A DNA stretch of 64,000 nucleotides from Gracilaria gracilis (lineage: Eukaryota > Rhodophyta > Florideophyceae > Gracilariales > Gracilariaceae): contig JARGSG010000028.1 in NCBI GenBank assembly GCA_030374805.1, positions 496,001 to 560,000 of the forward strand, in the 5' to 3' direction. The translations under genes and the position numbers were made by a program. How positions within the stretch are numbered: position 1 is the stretch's first letter; each line of letters begins with the position of its first letter. A model generated the notes under the pieces. The model was given only the letters and a program-made list of their open reading frames with translations. It did not search any database and was not told where the DNA came from. Of this stretch, positions 11,700-23,727 are shown piece by piece.

Positions 11700-12426
11700 C
11701 TGGATTTAGGGTGACCATATGGTTTAGGAAGTAGTACCGTATACGATGTATTTGAGGAAACGCTTTACGTCTTGGACACGTTGCTACCCAAGATTAGGTT
11801 CCCACGAATGGAAAGAGAATGTAAGCACGTTGCAAATATGATTGTGAACTGCGACGGACTCCTCTGTTTGGAATCATTGTAGCGTTAGATGGGATTGCGA
11901 TAGAAATTACGAAACCAAGACGTGGGGAAGTCTAAAATCCGAAAAAGTATTACAATCGTAAGGTTTTCTTTGCGCTTTGTGTCTAAGCTGCAGTACATTC
12001 AGACTACATGTTTTGATTCGTATCTGCATCTCCTTTGGGAGGGACACATGATTCTACAGCGTCGTGTTCGACGAGATTGTATAATCTGCTTAAGGGATCT
12101 GATCTACCTAGCTGGACCGCGGTGGTTGCTGACGATGCTTGTGCAAATGAAAACATAGTTCTGACTCTGTATCTGGGACAGGGTTTGACACGGATGGAAG
12201 ATTCGTTTGATGCCTATCTGTCATCGTGTAGAACTGTAGTCGAGCAAGCCTTTGGTATCTTGATATGTCGCTTTGGGGTATTTTGGTCTGCAATACGCCA
12301 TCCACTCCGAATAGTAACGCTCATTATTATGGTTGCCTGCAAGCTTCACAAATTCATCACTGACAGTGCAGGGAATAACTCTTTCGAAAGTATACGGACT
12401 CATGCATACAACGGCGTAGATGGCTA
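11700..12426 (+). pseudogene. PIF/Harbinger transposase 2
   Basis: A second, distinct DDE_Tnp_4 transposase. STVYDVFEETLYVLDTLLPK (about 11,732-11,790) is the N-terminal helical part. ALDGIAIEITKPRRGEV (about 11,883-11,935) carries the first catalytic Asp, and STHDST-like GGTHDSTAS follows at 12,038-12,064. SWTAVVADDACANENIVLTLY (12,107-12,175) carries the second Asp, and YLSSCRTVVEQAFGILICRF (12,214-12,273) the catalytic Glu, followed by an ACKLHKFI helix. The frame 12,035-12,427 is clean; upstream there are stops at about 11,931 and elsewhere and a frame change near 12,010-12,035. It is more diverged from PIF 1 than a duplicate would be. Confidence 0.8.
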
Positions 12427-12847
12427 ACCCGTCGTTCACTTCCAGAACTCGTTGCACATGGAAGCAGACATTGTGCGTTCAATGAACAGGAAGAGGTACA
12501 TATCCACTATAAGGGAGGCCGTTACGCAACAAATTCAAGAGTTGGGCTACATACGACGAAGATAATAGCACGGCACTCAAGAATTGTTACTCCGAGTATT
12601 AGTAGATTTCCGAGTACTGGATTCAAATCCATCTTTGTTGAAGGTCTTTCCTCCGATAGTTAGTGCGAAATCGAGCGCAAGTGCTGTACCGAGCTCCAGG
12701 TTGTCGTCTGCAGAGAGTTTTACACCTAGCGTTAACAGCTTTCCAAACTTGAGTCAACCGTTCACAAGTGTGCCGATGGAAGGAAGCGCTACACCGAGTA
12801 TTATTGGAGCACAAAGCTTCAGTGTTTTTACTTATCCCCCAGCTTCG

Positions 12848-13753
12848 TCAGAAGCCGGCGCAAGCTTTGCTGCAAAACAATCTTCTCCTCTTCATCTGAT
12901 ATGTTTTCCATATTCGTACTGCGACAATGGCGTCGACGGTCCCCTTCGTGAAACGTGCGTCTGCTTCAAACGCTTCGTAACGCATTTGGTCGCGTTTCGC
13001 TTCTTCGAAATTTTTTGCCACTTGAATGTTTTGCCGCCTAAGAGCAGAAACTACACTCGCAATGCCAGAAATACTCGAATCTTTTGCAGAAGTCCTAGAA
13101 CGCTTAGATTGTGGTCCGCTAATGGCTCGCCCTCCAAATCCATAACTGCGGAGAGGGGTGCCGACACGTTCTTCTCTTCGAGTGTCTGTGCTCAGAGCAC
13201 CAGTAGCCAGCGGTTGAAGAATTGGATTTACTTCCGAAAAGCAGAAAGTGTACATTATATAGCTTTTCCAATCGGCAAAACTCGCGAATGCCTCTGGGTC
13301 GCTCTGTCTGGAAGCCTCGTAAGGACTTAAACAAGTTCCGTAAAGGCTCTTGAACGCGCCAAACTTACGATTCAATACTCCAGCATCACAAATGTGCGGA
13401 CGCCTGGATGGATCTAAGCACGATATGTCACCGCTTGTGACCCCGCGAGCGAGAGTTGAGACTGCTAACGGCTTGAAATCTCAATCATTGAACAAGGGTG
13501 CAATGTTTTCCGTCCATGGGTCATCATGCTCTCTACCCAACTCTTCCCTAGTCATACATTCTATTAACTTTTGTCTCGTTGCTGTCATCATCCCGTCACC
13601 AAGTACGTGAAGTAAGCGACAGTACACAACCACTTGGAACGCCAGTTCTCTTCCGTCGGTCTCCGAAGTTGCATTTGTACCAAAACAAAGATTTGGTTGG
13701 CCATCAACCACCTCCTCATTATTAAATATATTCGTATATCTCTTTTGATCCAC
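12848..13753 (-). pseudogene. Accessory protein gene of PIF/Harbinger 2
   Basis: Convergent minus-strand gene in one frame from 13,753 to 12,848, about 300 aa, interrupted by one in-frame TGA/TAG-type stop at 13,481. It holds a helical first part (FQVVVYCRLLHVLGDGMMTA) and a middle with SCLDPSRRPHICDAGVLNRK, KFGAFKSLYGTCLSPYEASR and QSDPEAFASFADW. A basic tail includes QSKRSRTS. I recognise this as the second protein that accompanies Harbinger-like transposases in protists, function unknown, probably DNA binding. The convergent order repeats that of unit 1. Confidence 0.55.
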
Positions 13754-14268
13754 AACACTTCCTTCTGATGGTCATAGTTATTTTTTACCCGTACTGTAGT
13801 TGTGGGTAAGTTGTGTATTCCGGCAAAGTCTTTATTAATGTCTCATGCTGGGTTTTCCATCAAATGGTAGAGTGTGGTGCCGGGAAAGAGGCGTTGTACC
13901 TTTTTGTAGCGAGTGTGGTTGTTCTTGTCGCAAGCTTTGCGTTGTGGGCTACCAATATTTTAAGAGCTTTGAAGGCAGTTTTGCATTTGGTTTTATTGAA
14001 ATAAAGTTGCTGCAGAATTTTCTCAGCTTTAAAAACAGTGCACAGTGAACGAACTCTTTATACGACACCCAATCTATTCGTCCGTTGCATGCACATTCTT
14101 TCTAGCTGAAGCTTCAAAGTTTGTGGACTGGACGACAGTATAAAACAAAATCAGACAGAAGCAGAAAAAGCCGAAATGCTTTAGCAGAAACAAATATATC
14201 CTCTAAGAGGTTACTGAAGTGGTGAAATCACTATACGACAGCTGGACACCTTTGACACACTACGCACG
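13754..14268. other. No gene seen
   Basis: About 500 bases between PIF unit 2 and the mariner copy. Short hydrophobic frames at 13,813-14,048 have no recognisable motif. Likely the terminal sequence of the flanking elements. Confidence 0.35.
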
Positions 14269-15258
14269 TTAAAATGACTCTAGTAGTCTGTTTCCACTCC
14301 CAGTCTTTCTCAGACATACAAATAACGCCTTGTCATACTCTGGAAGAGATTGTAACACGTGTTTCAATCCATTTTGTTCCACTCCGACACAACGCATTCC
14401 ACCAACTCTTCCACCGATGAAAACTGTCTCGTATCGGCCTAAACACGGTTTGCAAGCAAGCCCCATAGGTTCTCAATTGGATTCAAATCTGGGCTTCTTG
14501 CAGGCCAATCTATAACTTCGATATTTTTAGATGAAACACAGTCCTTAATAAACCTAGAAGGGTGAATAGCTGCATTATCTTGCTGAAATTCACACCCTTC
14601 TACCATAGTCCTCTCCACAAAAGGTAGCAAATAGTTCACCAGTGTACTGAAATACTTCTTCGAGTTTTGAATGCCGTTTAGTACAGCCAATTTTCTAACT
14701 CCTGTTTCCGTAAAGCAAATCCAAACCATAACAAGACCTCCTCCTTTTCGCAGATTAGAAAATTGCTCTTTCTTCCTTACGCATATCATACCAATAGTAG
14801 GCAAACTCGTCCGGACCATCCAAAAAAAAATTTCTTCTCATCTGAAAAGACAACTCGACCCTTACGACCCGGTGCTCATGAATGCTTCTGCCTGGCGCAA
14901 TTTTGAAAATAAAAGTTGTGATGTTGGGGGAAGGGGGCGCCATTTTGACCTTCATGTGCTAAAGAGAAGGCGTCTAGGATAAAATTTGCTGCAAAAGCCT
15001 CTTAGATATTTGCAGTTGAAGTGCAGTTTTAAGCTGAGGTGCCAACTGGCGGCCTTTATATGCCTCCCTTATTAGCAGACGTTGTGATGTGGCGGAGAGT
15101 TTGGTGCCTTTTGCAAAACTGTTTTTTCCATACGCTTCCAAGCTTTTGAGGTAACGGGTAATGACATCTCTACTGCAATTGATAATGTGTAAGATTGCTG
15201 AAACAGAGAGACCAGTCGCTTTAAAAGCTTTTATGTGGCCTGTTTCTTTATCGGTCAA
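14269..15258 (-). pseudogene. Tc1/mariner transposase
   Basis: Minus-strand gene for a Tc1-type cut-and-paste transposase. The paired helix-turn-helix region is at 14,974-15,258 (IKAFKATGLSVSAILHIINC). The first catalytic region (FFLDGPDEFAYYW) lies at about 14,790-14,835. The second Asp is in EFQQDNAAIHP, and the Glu in SPDLNPIENLWG (14,439-14,819). There are 34 residues between that Asp and the Glu, the DD34E spacing of the Tc1 group. The C-terminal tail continues in another frame to 14,269. Two or more frame changes (near 14,955 and 14,450) make it inactive. Confidence 0.85.
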
Positions 15259-16400
15259 GAATTTGCGTTTTGGAATATTAGATGTAACTAAAACGAAGTA
15301 ACTACGGGTAGATACAGTTGGTAGACAAAATAATGGTGATCAGAGGTACTAAGTTTTTTACTAATAACTGAAGTGCGTTTTGGAAGTAAACCTGTTGTAT
15401 AACGACTTTGCGGAGTGAGGTAGCAGTTTAGTTCTTGCCTGATAATGTGATTGGTTTTGGACGTAGAACAAGGCTTATTTTATTCATTTTCATGTAATGG
15501 AAAGCTTATGGGAGCACTAGTTGTAAACTGAAATACATCCGCATCTGTCGACGAAAACATGGGGTATTTTATAACTGTTTTGCGCACGGTAAGGTACTAT
15601 TTTAGTTATTGGAGACGTTTGACAAAAATTGGGATTCCGTGGTGTACCGGATTGAGCTGCATTGAAAGCTGTGGCCTCTTGACATGGTAGTGGTTGTACA
15701 GAATTGTTTGCTTGCGTGGCGTTTGACCGAGATGAGAGAGGTGCGTCCATGAATATCAGCAGAAGACTAAAATGAAAGACAAGCGTTTGCTTCTGCAAAG
15801 CTTATGCAACAAAATATAAGGTTTATTTTGTTGAAGAGGAAACGAAACGTTTCGCCTTCAAGAAGCGTTGCTGGAAATCCAGCCCATTGACGTGTAAAGC
15901 GCTGATGGGCTCCTTCTAGGTTTCCAAGATTTTCTTTCTTGTTTCGTAAACTCCTAGTGTCTAAACGACCACGCAATGTACTCATATGAGTACGTGTAAT
16001 TTGAATGTTTTGTAGTAGATAAATTTCAAGAAACTAACAATTCAGATCATCTACAAATAGAGTTGAGTCTAACCAACAACTAGAACACCTCTGTGACTCT
16101 CTGGATACATGTGAAATGTAAAACAAATCGTGAGTTCAACTCGCTGCACTGAGCAAGAGGGCAAAAGAATCTTTAAAGAAGGTCGACGATTCTGAAAAAG
16201 TTTCTATCTCAGAATGCTTTAATGCATCCACTAAAACATGAAAAATAATACGGTGACATTTCATATAAGGGATACTATGCAATAGGTAGTTAACTACTTC
16301 AGCAAGTCAAGTGACGCAAATAAGAATCGTAGGCGGCTATAGTTAAGAACCACTTTTTGTATTTACTTTTAAAAACTGACAAAATCTGTCAGAATAAGCT
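15259..16400. other. No recognisable gene; palindrome near 15,982
   Basis: AT-rich stretch with minus-strand open frames at 15,517-15,798 and 15,767-15,985 that have no motif I know. The palindrome TACTCATATGAGTA at about 15,980-15,993 recurs as two near copies at about 17,906-17,938, on the far side of piggyBac copy 1. It may therefore mark the ends or binding sites of that element. Confidence 0.35.
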
Positions 16401-17618
16401 ACATAGATTACTACTACATGCTTGAAAACTCCATAGTGTGTATGGCTTGCAAGTGTTTTTGGACACATTCACGTTCCGTTTGACTGTGACATATCCAAAC
16501 TTCATTACCATTTTCTAAACATTTGGAACAAAGAAATTTCGAATTTTTTCCACGCCTGCATATCTTGCAAAGAGCTTAGTGAATGGCTTTAAACACAGCT
16601 CCATTCTTCAGTTTCCTCTTCTTATTGGTCAAAACCAAATGTATGCCAGTTCCAGTGATTGTTGCAACGTCTGATATCTCTTCAGGTGCATCAAAAGTTC
16701 GGTGACGACTGATGGAATCAAAAGAATTCTCAATCAATTGATCTGCAAGTGTTGCATAGAAGTCCATTTGTGTAAGACAGTCTCTGGCTCCCATGCTTCC
16801 TTTGTATATCGCACAGAGTATGAGGAGGAACAACATGTGCTCGTCGATGTTGGTTAATGGCATGCACGAATCCACTTATTTGTGACCAACGACTGTCGCA
16901 ACTGTCCGTCACGGTGTACTGGCTGAAAGTGATACAAGACGTAAGCACCCCAAATCTTTTCCGAGACATTATCTTCCCAAACTGAGGTAGAAGAATATTT
17001 TGAAGCCGATTGCTTAGACCAAAGAGACCTGCGATCCGTAAGTTCAAACCGGGACATCAATATTAGTAGGCCAAAGAACTCCAATATTTCCCCGCCCGTT
17101 GTAACTACGCGATAGAGAGGCTCCAGCTTCTTGTTTGTCAGAAAGAAAATAGATGGTAGATGATCGTACGGAAACATCCACATAAAGAAATCGTACGGCC
17201 CTAAATGACAATGGGTATGATTTGGAAAAATCACATACCCAATTGGGCCAATCAACTTCCATTTGCGATGCGCCATGGAACCGTTGAGAGGTACCATAAC
17301 CTCCTGATTGGTCCAAATGCGATCATGCGCCGTTGCGGTTACCCGTCGTACTTCTGTGGCAGCATTGTCAGTATTGGCGGGAACAGCTTCTGTCTGTGAC
17401 TCCGTGACGGTTGTTGGGTTTAATGTGATAGTTTCGCCCGTATTGCGAGTCAAATCATTTGGCTCTTGCAGAACAGGTTCTTCTGCTATCACGCTGACGA
17501 GTTTGGTCATACATCTTTTAACACGGTTTTGAATTTTCCAGTCCACTTCAACAGATACTTGACGTCTGCCAGTTTCTGTCGACATTTGAACGCTTACAAA
17601 TATGCTCAGTCGTTTCAT
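16400..17618 (-). pseudogene. piggyBac transposase 1, internally deleted
   Basis: DDE_Tnp_1_7 (piggyBac) transposase. The N-terminal part from 17,618 includes HCHLGPYDFFMWMFPYDHLP and TTGGEILEFFGLLILMSRFE (about 17,070-17,220). MSRKRFGVLTSCITF and GFVHAINQHRRAHVVPP follow at 16,830-16,975. The sequence then jumps to a C-terminal piece (LTQMDFYATLADQLIENSF) and a Cys-rich end (CKICRRGKNSKFLCSKCLEN, about 16,500-16,560). The central part with two of the three catalytic Asp residues is absent, so this is a deletion derivative that could at most be moved in trans. Confidence 0.8.
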
Positions 17619-18389
17619 TTTTCATAGAGAACCAAACAAACGTTTGCATTCGGCCTCGCAGGGAACAAGGCTTGCACGAGTGTTAACAAGGTTACCAACA
17701 GTCAGTCGAGGATCTCACGGCTTCGGAATTTTTGTTGTGTTTTGAGTTTGCTGTTGAGAAAGTTCGGCAGTATTGGAATTCTGCCGTGGAAGACACAGAA
17801 CTTTTGGTTGGAACGGAGAGAAGAGACTATTTTTAAAGGTACAATGGAAAAAGCTTTAAAATATTGGAGTATCTTTACACAAAAATTGGGGGGGAAATTT
17901 TGTACCCATATGAGTACAGTTGGACTCATATGAGTACAGTTGTCGTGTAGACAATAGAACACGAGATTTGGAGAGAATTTCTTACACGTTGTACTTTATG
18001 CAACTTGTAACAGAAAGTTTGCTCACGAACACATGAAATGGACTTGCGTAATTTCCCTCATGGTGACCATTCTCTGTGTCCACCTTTTCTAACACTTTAG
18101 GGACTAAAGATCCTTATGAGCTCCTTAGACATAAGAAGTAGCCAATGAGATTGAAGAAAATAGTTCAAGCTGGTGGTTGAGAAAGAGCAGTTTGTTGATT
18201 AATCTTCACATAGTTGCGTGACTGTTTTAGTCATTCTGGTGAAGTGCGCTTTACAGATTATTGGCGGTACGCTAATGCAATCAAGAAAATACGGTTCTCT
18301 TCGTTGTTACGTAGCCCTCTCACCATACTCGGCAACTGCGTTCTACAAAACCTTCGGTGAAATGGATTTGGCACCATTTCCAACAATAG
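17619..18389. other. No gene seen; paired palindromes at 17,906-17,938
   Basis: Holds two near copies of the CATATGAGTACAGTTG word that also occurs at 15,98x, on the other side of piggyBac 1. Otherwise no frame with a recognisable protein on either strand. Confidence 0.35.
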
Positions 18390-18930
18390 GTGCCGCACTC
18401 ATGTAGTCGCGTTACCAAACAGCATAAAGGCATGAAAAGCATGGAAGAGACCAAAACAAAACCCGCAGCGGCTAACGTACATCCTTCGGAAACTACTCGC
18501 GTCCTCAAGCCGCAACCTCAGCCACTCAACCACCACAAATACAATGCCTCCAGCAACACCGTTCCAAGTCATTCATGCAAACGAGATTCTTCACCCACCC
18601 CAAACGTAACGCACGTTACACAGGCCAATGAGGATGTGGCTTGTCAAAAATGCGGTGGAACACCGTGCTACTGGTTGCAATATGGAGAATTCGTGATAGA
18701 GAAAACAAAGATGGAGTATCCTTTATGAAGCAAACTGAGCTGCAACAACAATTTGGCTCGCAAGATGGCTTAAAAATGTTATTTACATGAGCGATTTGGC
18801 TTTTGAGGTGCAGGAAACCCCGTACACCTTCCACAATGTGTTCTCGAAGAAATCAGGACTCTGTCGCTTTATGGCCAAGGAGCGTACATGGGCTTCAAGA
18901 ACGAATAAGATCAACCCTTATGTATTGTTT
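18390..18930 (+). pseudogene. Small Cys-containing accessory gene
   Basis: Plus-strand gene converging on piggyBac 2. It starts with a Ser/Pro/Gln-rich leader, then ACQKCGGTPCYWLQYGEFV at about 18,640-18,695 (CxxC and a third Cys). The frame is broken at 18,728. Related sequence continues to about 18,930 in other frames, with ERFGF-GAGNPVHLPQCVLEE and QGAYMGFKNE. The layout (Cys motif, then an FGxLGxGNR-LPxCV segment, then a YMGFKxE end) resembles small uncharacterised proteins found beside protist transposons. Function unknown; the link to piggyBac 2 is positional only. Confidence 0.4.
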
Positions 18931-19045
18931 TGGCTGCTGCAAGTGGTGACGTAACTAGTTTCTTTCGCTTGCGCTTCGCTTTAAAGAATAAGAGTAGTTG
19001 GGCAGTAGCGATTGATTGATGCCAGTCAGAGCGAGCTTCCCGAAG

Positions 19046-20944
19046 TTAGTCTTTGTTGTGTAAGAATGCGAAACAATTGACATGAAAGCCTTGCTTGCAT
19101 TCAGTGAAAGGGTACATGTTATACTTTTCCCGTCCATTTGGTGCCACTAGGTTGCAGAGAGTGCAATGAAGGCTCTTTTGGTCCTTCGTCTCGAGAAGTA
19201 TGTTTGCGTTCGCTTCTTTGGAGTTCGTTGCGGCAGGCGAAGGTATGGCATGATTAGATGCATCATTTGGCGTCAGAGCAGCTCGTTTTCGCTTGTATTC
19301 TACGTGTTCTGTGATAAGTTGCTGTATTATTCTGTGCTTCATTTTCATGACATCAATTATTGCGTGCTTTTTCTTGGTAATAGCATTTAGCAACGCATGT
19401 GCGTTTATGATGCACGCGTCTAAGATGAAAGTCAGCAGGCTCATTGGTTCCCTTCGTTCTCTCCTCAAGGTAGCAGAGGTTGACCGAAATTGATCAAAAT
19501 GATCTACTCCGTTTATGAACAAATTGTATGCCACAATCGCTGACGGCACGCGAAGTGTCGTGCGACTCATCGCTTCACTTCCAGTTCATCGGGGCAAAGC
19601 AGCGAGCCCATGCACGCACCTGACAGCCTGATCGTCTGGCTTTCAAATACTTGATTTTGGCGTTTCTGCCAAGTCGTCAGTATAAAACGTTACCACTGAA
19701 CGGTCTTTGAAGATTATGAATCCATCCTTTTTCGCAACGAACAAAGTCGTTTCCGAAGCATTCGCTCTTTCGTGAACTCGAACAAGACACCATTCTTCCC
19801 TTTTTGCGTGCTTGAGACTCGCGATCCCTTCTTTTAACGCGGGTCTGTTGATTCCGACAATATTATTTAAGCGAACTGTCCTAAGTACTTTATACTCACC
19901 GTCACTGAGGTACTCCAACTGACAGGCCAGGGCGTGACGAGTGTAGAAATTACCAGTTACAATCAGTCGACCTTTCTCCGGGGTCGGGTACAGTTTAGTT
20001 TGGTACGCTACTTGTATGCACCATAGCGCAGATGGCGACGATTTCGCCACGAGAGTACCATCGAATTTACGATTCACGGCTCCACGAAGATCTCGGAAGA
20101 TATGTGTGTCTCTCTCCACTACAAACTGACCAGTTTTGCTGCCTGGCCCATTGTCTAGCAGGCTATGAAGATACGCGTGCGACCTCGCCACAACTGCGTA
20201 AAACCTGATCCCAAACCTTACGGGCTTCGATTTTATGTACCATCTCGCTCTAGTTCGCCCCTTGCACCTAACAGTATTCCCGTCAAGTGTGCGCACTCCG
20301 ACAGGCACTGCTAGAGTAGAATTATTTCGCACATAATGTTCCAACAACTGCTGACTGTGCCATAGTGGATCTCGAAGAGCCACATCGTCTTCAAATAAAG
20401 GATACATACGTAGCGCGGACCGGATACTCAGAAATGCGTTTCTCGCCATCACTTTCTTGAAGAAAGGTATGCCTAGTAGTTCATTATTAGACCAATAGTC
20501 CTTCAATTTATTCAACTTGTGCACAGATGTTGCCAATTCGAGACCCAAGTATGATAGCAACTCATCCATTCGAATCTGCTTTGTTCTTTTTCCGCGTCTT
20601 ACTAGGTCTACACTATTTCAAAAGCGAACATCGTTCAGGAAGAAACTTTTCAAAAACAAGGAGAACACACCAACTCATAGTTGTGCGCATATGATGTTCG
20701 TATCAGTGCGTTCTTTGACAAATGCAATTTACTTTGTTCCCGCCACTTTGAGCAGTACCAGTTACTTGTGTAGGGCCGTCACTTCAAACTGCTCAGCATC
20801 ATGATTGTCAGAAAATGGATCCGGAACGTCTTCGAAGTTACACTCCAAAGTGTTGGTGTCCGTTGTTGGTGTATCAGATGGCGGTAGGATGTTAGGCTGG
20901 CCTGAATGGCCTTGCATCACAAATTGCACAATAGTGCAAACCAA
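19046..20944 (-). pseudogene. piggyBac transposase 2, nearly full length
   Basis: Minus-strand DDE_Tnp_1_7 transposase in three frames. An acidic N-terminus lies at 20,762-20,944. The core at 19,643-20,569 has RTLDGNTVRCKGRTRARWYI with the first catalytic Asp region, and KGRLIVTGNFYTRHALACQL with the second region. The third region and tail are at 19,046-19,570 (AYNLFINGVDHFDQFRS), ending in a Cys/His-rich domain (CTLCNLVAPNGREKYNM, then FTECKQGFHVNCF). Frame changes lie near 20,570-20,760 and 19,570-19,643. Much better preserved than piggyBac 1, and too different to be a copy of it. Confidence 0.85.
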
Positions 20945-21404
20945 AAAGCGTGTGCGTTATCTCAATAGTAGGAGCAGGAAATCACGGAGGTGCGAGGCAC
21001 GGAGTAGAAGGCGCATGATGAAGAAACTAGATATTGAAGTAGTCGCTGAGTTGGGTGGAATTTGAGCTGTTCGGGAACGGCTGTGAGGCATTGTGGACTG
21101 CGGTACATTACCGTAGGGTCGGGTTGAAAACTGAGCACAGTCAATGCAGCTCCGCTACCTTTCAAACAGTAGGGTATAGAGCATACCAACATTAACAATA
21201 GAACGTGCTTTGTTTCACCTTTCTAGCAATCTAGATATGAGTCGAAACAGACGACGGACACACAAGATAGGATACCTTTACTGATAAGTTCCCATACCCG
21301 GCTCACCACGACCAAAATAGCCTCAAAGCTGAACGTCAGTAATAAAAAAGACAACGGAATCAACTATTTGGAAGGACTACCTGGTCTCACTTCACGATTC
21401 CAAA
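20945..21404. other. No gene seen
   Basis: Short region upstream of piggyBac 2 and downstream of pogo copy 1. No motif recognised. It probably holds the 5' end of the piggyBac element (TTAA at 21,193). Confidence 0.35.
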
Positions 21405-22908
21405 TTACGGCTCACGGCATTCTTGAGTGTCACCAGTTCTCTCGTTCACTTCAACACACGAAACCGTCCCATTGCGGGTGTTGCTTTCATTTGCCTTAGA
21501 AAGAGATCGTGTGCGCGCAACACGCCTGCGCTCTGCTAACGGACGAGGAACAGAAACCGTGTCTCCATAGCGTTCGTTACGGCGCAGAGCTCCCTCCAGA
21601 GTTTTGTTTTCGTTTATGGCACGTTTGCCCACAATCTTCTCCCGTTCTCGAGCTTCCTTGGCTTCTTGTCACTGCTTCTGCGCCTGACAGCGTTTCTTCT
21701 GCGTCTCTACCTGCTTATTAATGAGTGCGTACGCTTTGTCAAAGGTTAAAACCACACCTTCACTGCTGTCGATGAAACCGTTTCTTCCAGCGTGTGCATT
21801 TCCAAGCAGTTCCTCCACACTCTTCTGAATCTTTGCGCGTAACATAGCTACCATCTCCTCCGCACCAACGTGCTCTGAATAGTGCTCCGCACTACGTGGG
21901 CGATACTCGCCGAACAAATGGTATTCGTCTCAGGGCCACAAACTGGTCTTCGCAAAACCACTTCTAATGGTGTCACGGGTCATTGATTTCTCGTATGCTT
22001 CCATCATTATGTGGCTGACGTCAAATACATCCAACTTGCGAGCATACAAAGGTAAGCCGGCAACACAAGATGCTAGCATTTCACGGAAGTGTGTCTTCAG
22101 TGCCCCCAAAAACTGAAACATCGAGCGGCTGGGTGGTGGCGCTGGTATGCGCAGGAAAGATATAAGCCACTATACGATTACTTCGAAAGAGCTCGCACAC
22201 CTGCCGAGACATATGGGATCGGTGTCCATCCATTGTAAGCAGCACATGACGTCCATTCCGTCGTAGATCCCCTGTTTTGCTCATAAAATGCTCTGCCCAT
22301 TGCAAGAAGTTGTCCGAATCTACGCTTGCCTTATTTGTCCTCGCCGTCACTAAAGAACCTCTTGGAAGGGCCTCATGGATAGGCTCTGGAGGGGAGCTTC
22401 CGCCAGCTCTTCTGGACCAAACCTTCATCCCCTTGGAGATGAACATCGGGGCATTGGCATTCCCATCTGCCGACACGCACGCAAAGCAGGTAATTCGAGA
22501 TATATTCTTGAAGGTGGCTTCTTTTACTCAGGAATATCGCCGACGGATATGTAATGTTTCGTTCTCGGACCCTTTTTGTCTTCGTTCTCGACAGTGAAGC
22601 CGGTTTCATCCAGATGAAAGAGAAGACAAGAATCAATCTTGAATTTCCGAACGAGCTTAGGGAATTTCGCCATATGCGTTGTGAGGACTTCGGAGTTGGT
22701 TGCAATATAACGCTTCGATTCGAGAACCGAGACTGTGCAATACATTATAATGACTTTGTGCATTGCCTGGAAAGAACTACACCAATCATCACCTGGGCGG
22801 CCGCTTTTTAATCGTAGTTCCTGCTGTCAATCAAGGGAGAAAGAGTTTAAAGGAACTGCACGGCGTCTTTGAGATGGTTTCGAGTCATGGGGATACCGGT
22901 ATTAAAAT
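21405..22908 (-). pseudogene. pogo/Tigger transposase 1, C-terminal part
   Basis: Minus-strand DDE_1 transposase. Just inside the gypsy junction lies NTGIPMTRNHLKDAVQFL (about 22,850-22,905), the linker after the HTH. CLLFHLDETGFTVEN (about 22,600-22,645) carries the first catalytic Asp. VLLTMDGHRSHMSRQ with the second Asp, and FPAHTSATTQPLDVSVFG with the third, lie at 22,105-22,255. The charged tail runs to 21,405. Its N-terminal DNA-binding domain is 31 kb away at 53,859-54,050, because a gypsy element sits inside the gene. Further frame changes in 21.9-22.8 kb show independent decay. Confidence 0.8.
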
Positions 22909-23680
22909 TGCAGTGCAATGCTCTAATGGGGAAAGAACCACGAAGACGTTCGGGATCTTCCTCAGGCGAGGCAGCACAGTACCAAATCCCTTCCAGGGAT
23001 GACACGACGGAGTCGGTTTGTAAGGCCGAGGCCACCCCTCACGCCAGGCGCAGGAAGGTAAACCAGAAGCTGGAATCCGTGTACACGGTGCGTGCATATC
23101 CTCAGATGAGGCGGTGTTCGACAGGGGTGGCGAGCGTAGACAGGTGTCAGCACAAGCCGCGGGTCGCGGAGAACCACCCGAAAAAGAAGAAAAGAGGACG
23201 GGGAAGTCACAAGAGTGACGGAGAGAGACGGCAAAGCCGGGCAAATCCTTATACAAGGCGAACGCGACAAATAGTGTTGTAATACTCCCACAATTGGGTT
23301 CGTTTGGTTGAAACAGCGCGGATAGACGGTCCGTATGCTACGGGATATCCCTCCGAGGAGGAGTTGAATACCGCCGAAGGCGAAGAGTCTAGAGCCAACC
23401 CTGGTTGGGGAGTTTTACTTAGTGGCGGGGCTCAGTTGCCCCGAGACTATATAGTGTGTAGCTAAACTCCCATACTGTACGGCAAATACTCTAATAATCT
23501 AGAACACTCTCATAAAGGGGGCAGAATTACCAGCAATCCTGTGCCAACCTCCTGGACTCTGCCGTGTCCCATGTGTCCCATCCACCAACGTGGCCATCGT
23601 ATGTAGTCATAATTAACCCAGCAGACATGTCGGAAAATAACTAAGTCGCGAGAATCCTTCAAGGAGAGCGTTGCACTTCA
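22909..23680 (-). repeat. 3' LTR of gypsy B
   Basis: Direct copy of 53,087-53,858, same length. On the minus strand it runs TGAAGTGC...TGCA. It contains the palindromic ACTATATAGTGTG word near 23,444-23,456 and a CTCCGAGGAGG block near 23,352. Confidence 0.9.
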
Positions 23681-23727
23681 TATCCTCCTCCTTAGCCCAA
23701 GGCGCGACGCTTTTCGCGAGCGACGCG

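Noticed and set aside
22962-23291. Paired minus-strand frames inside both gypsy LTRs (also 53,140-53,469)
   Set aside because: They are identical by position in the two LTRs and resemble no protein. They are open by chance in LTR sequence.
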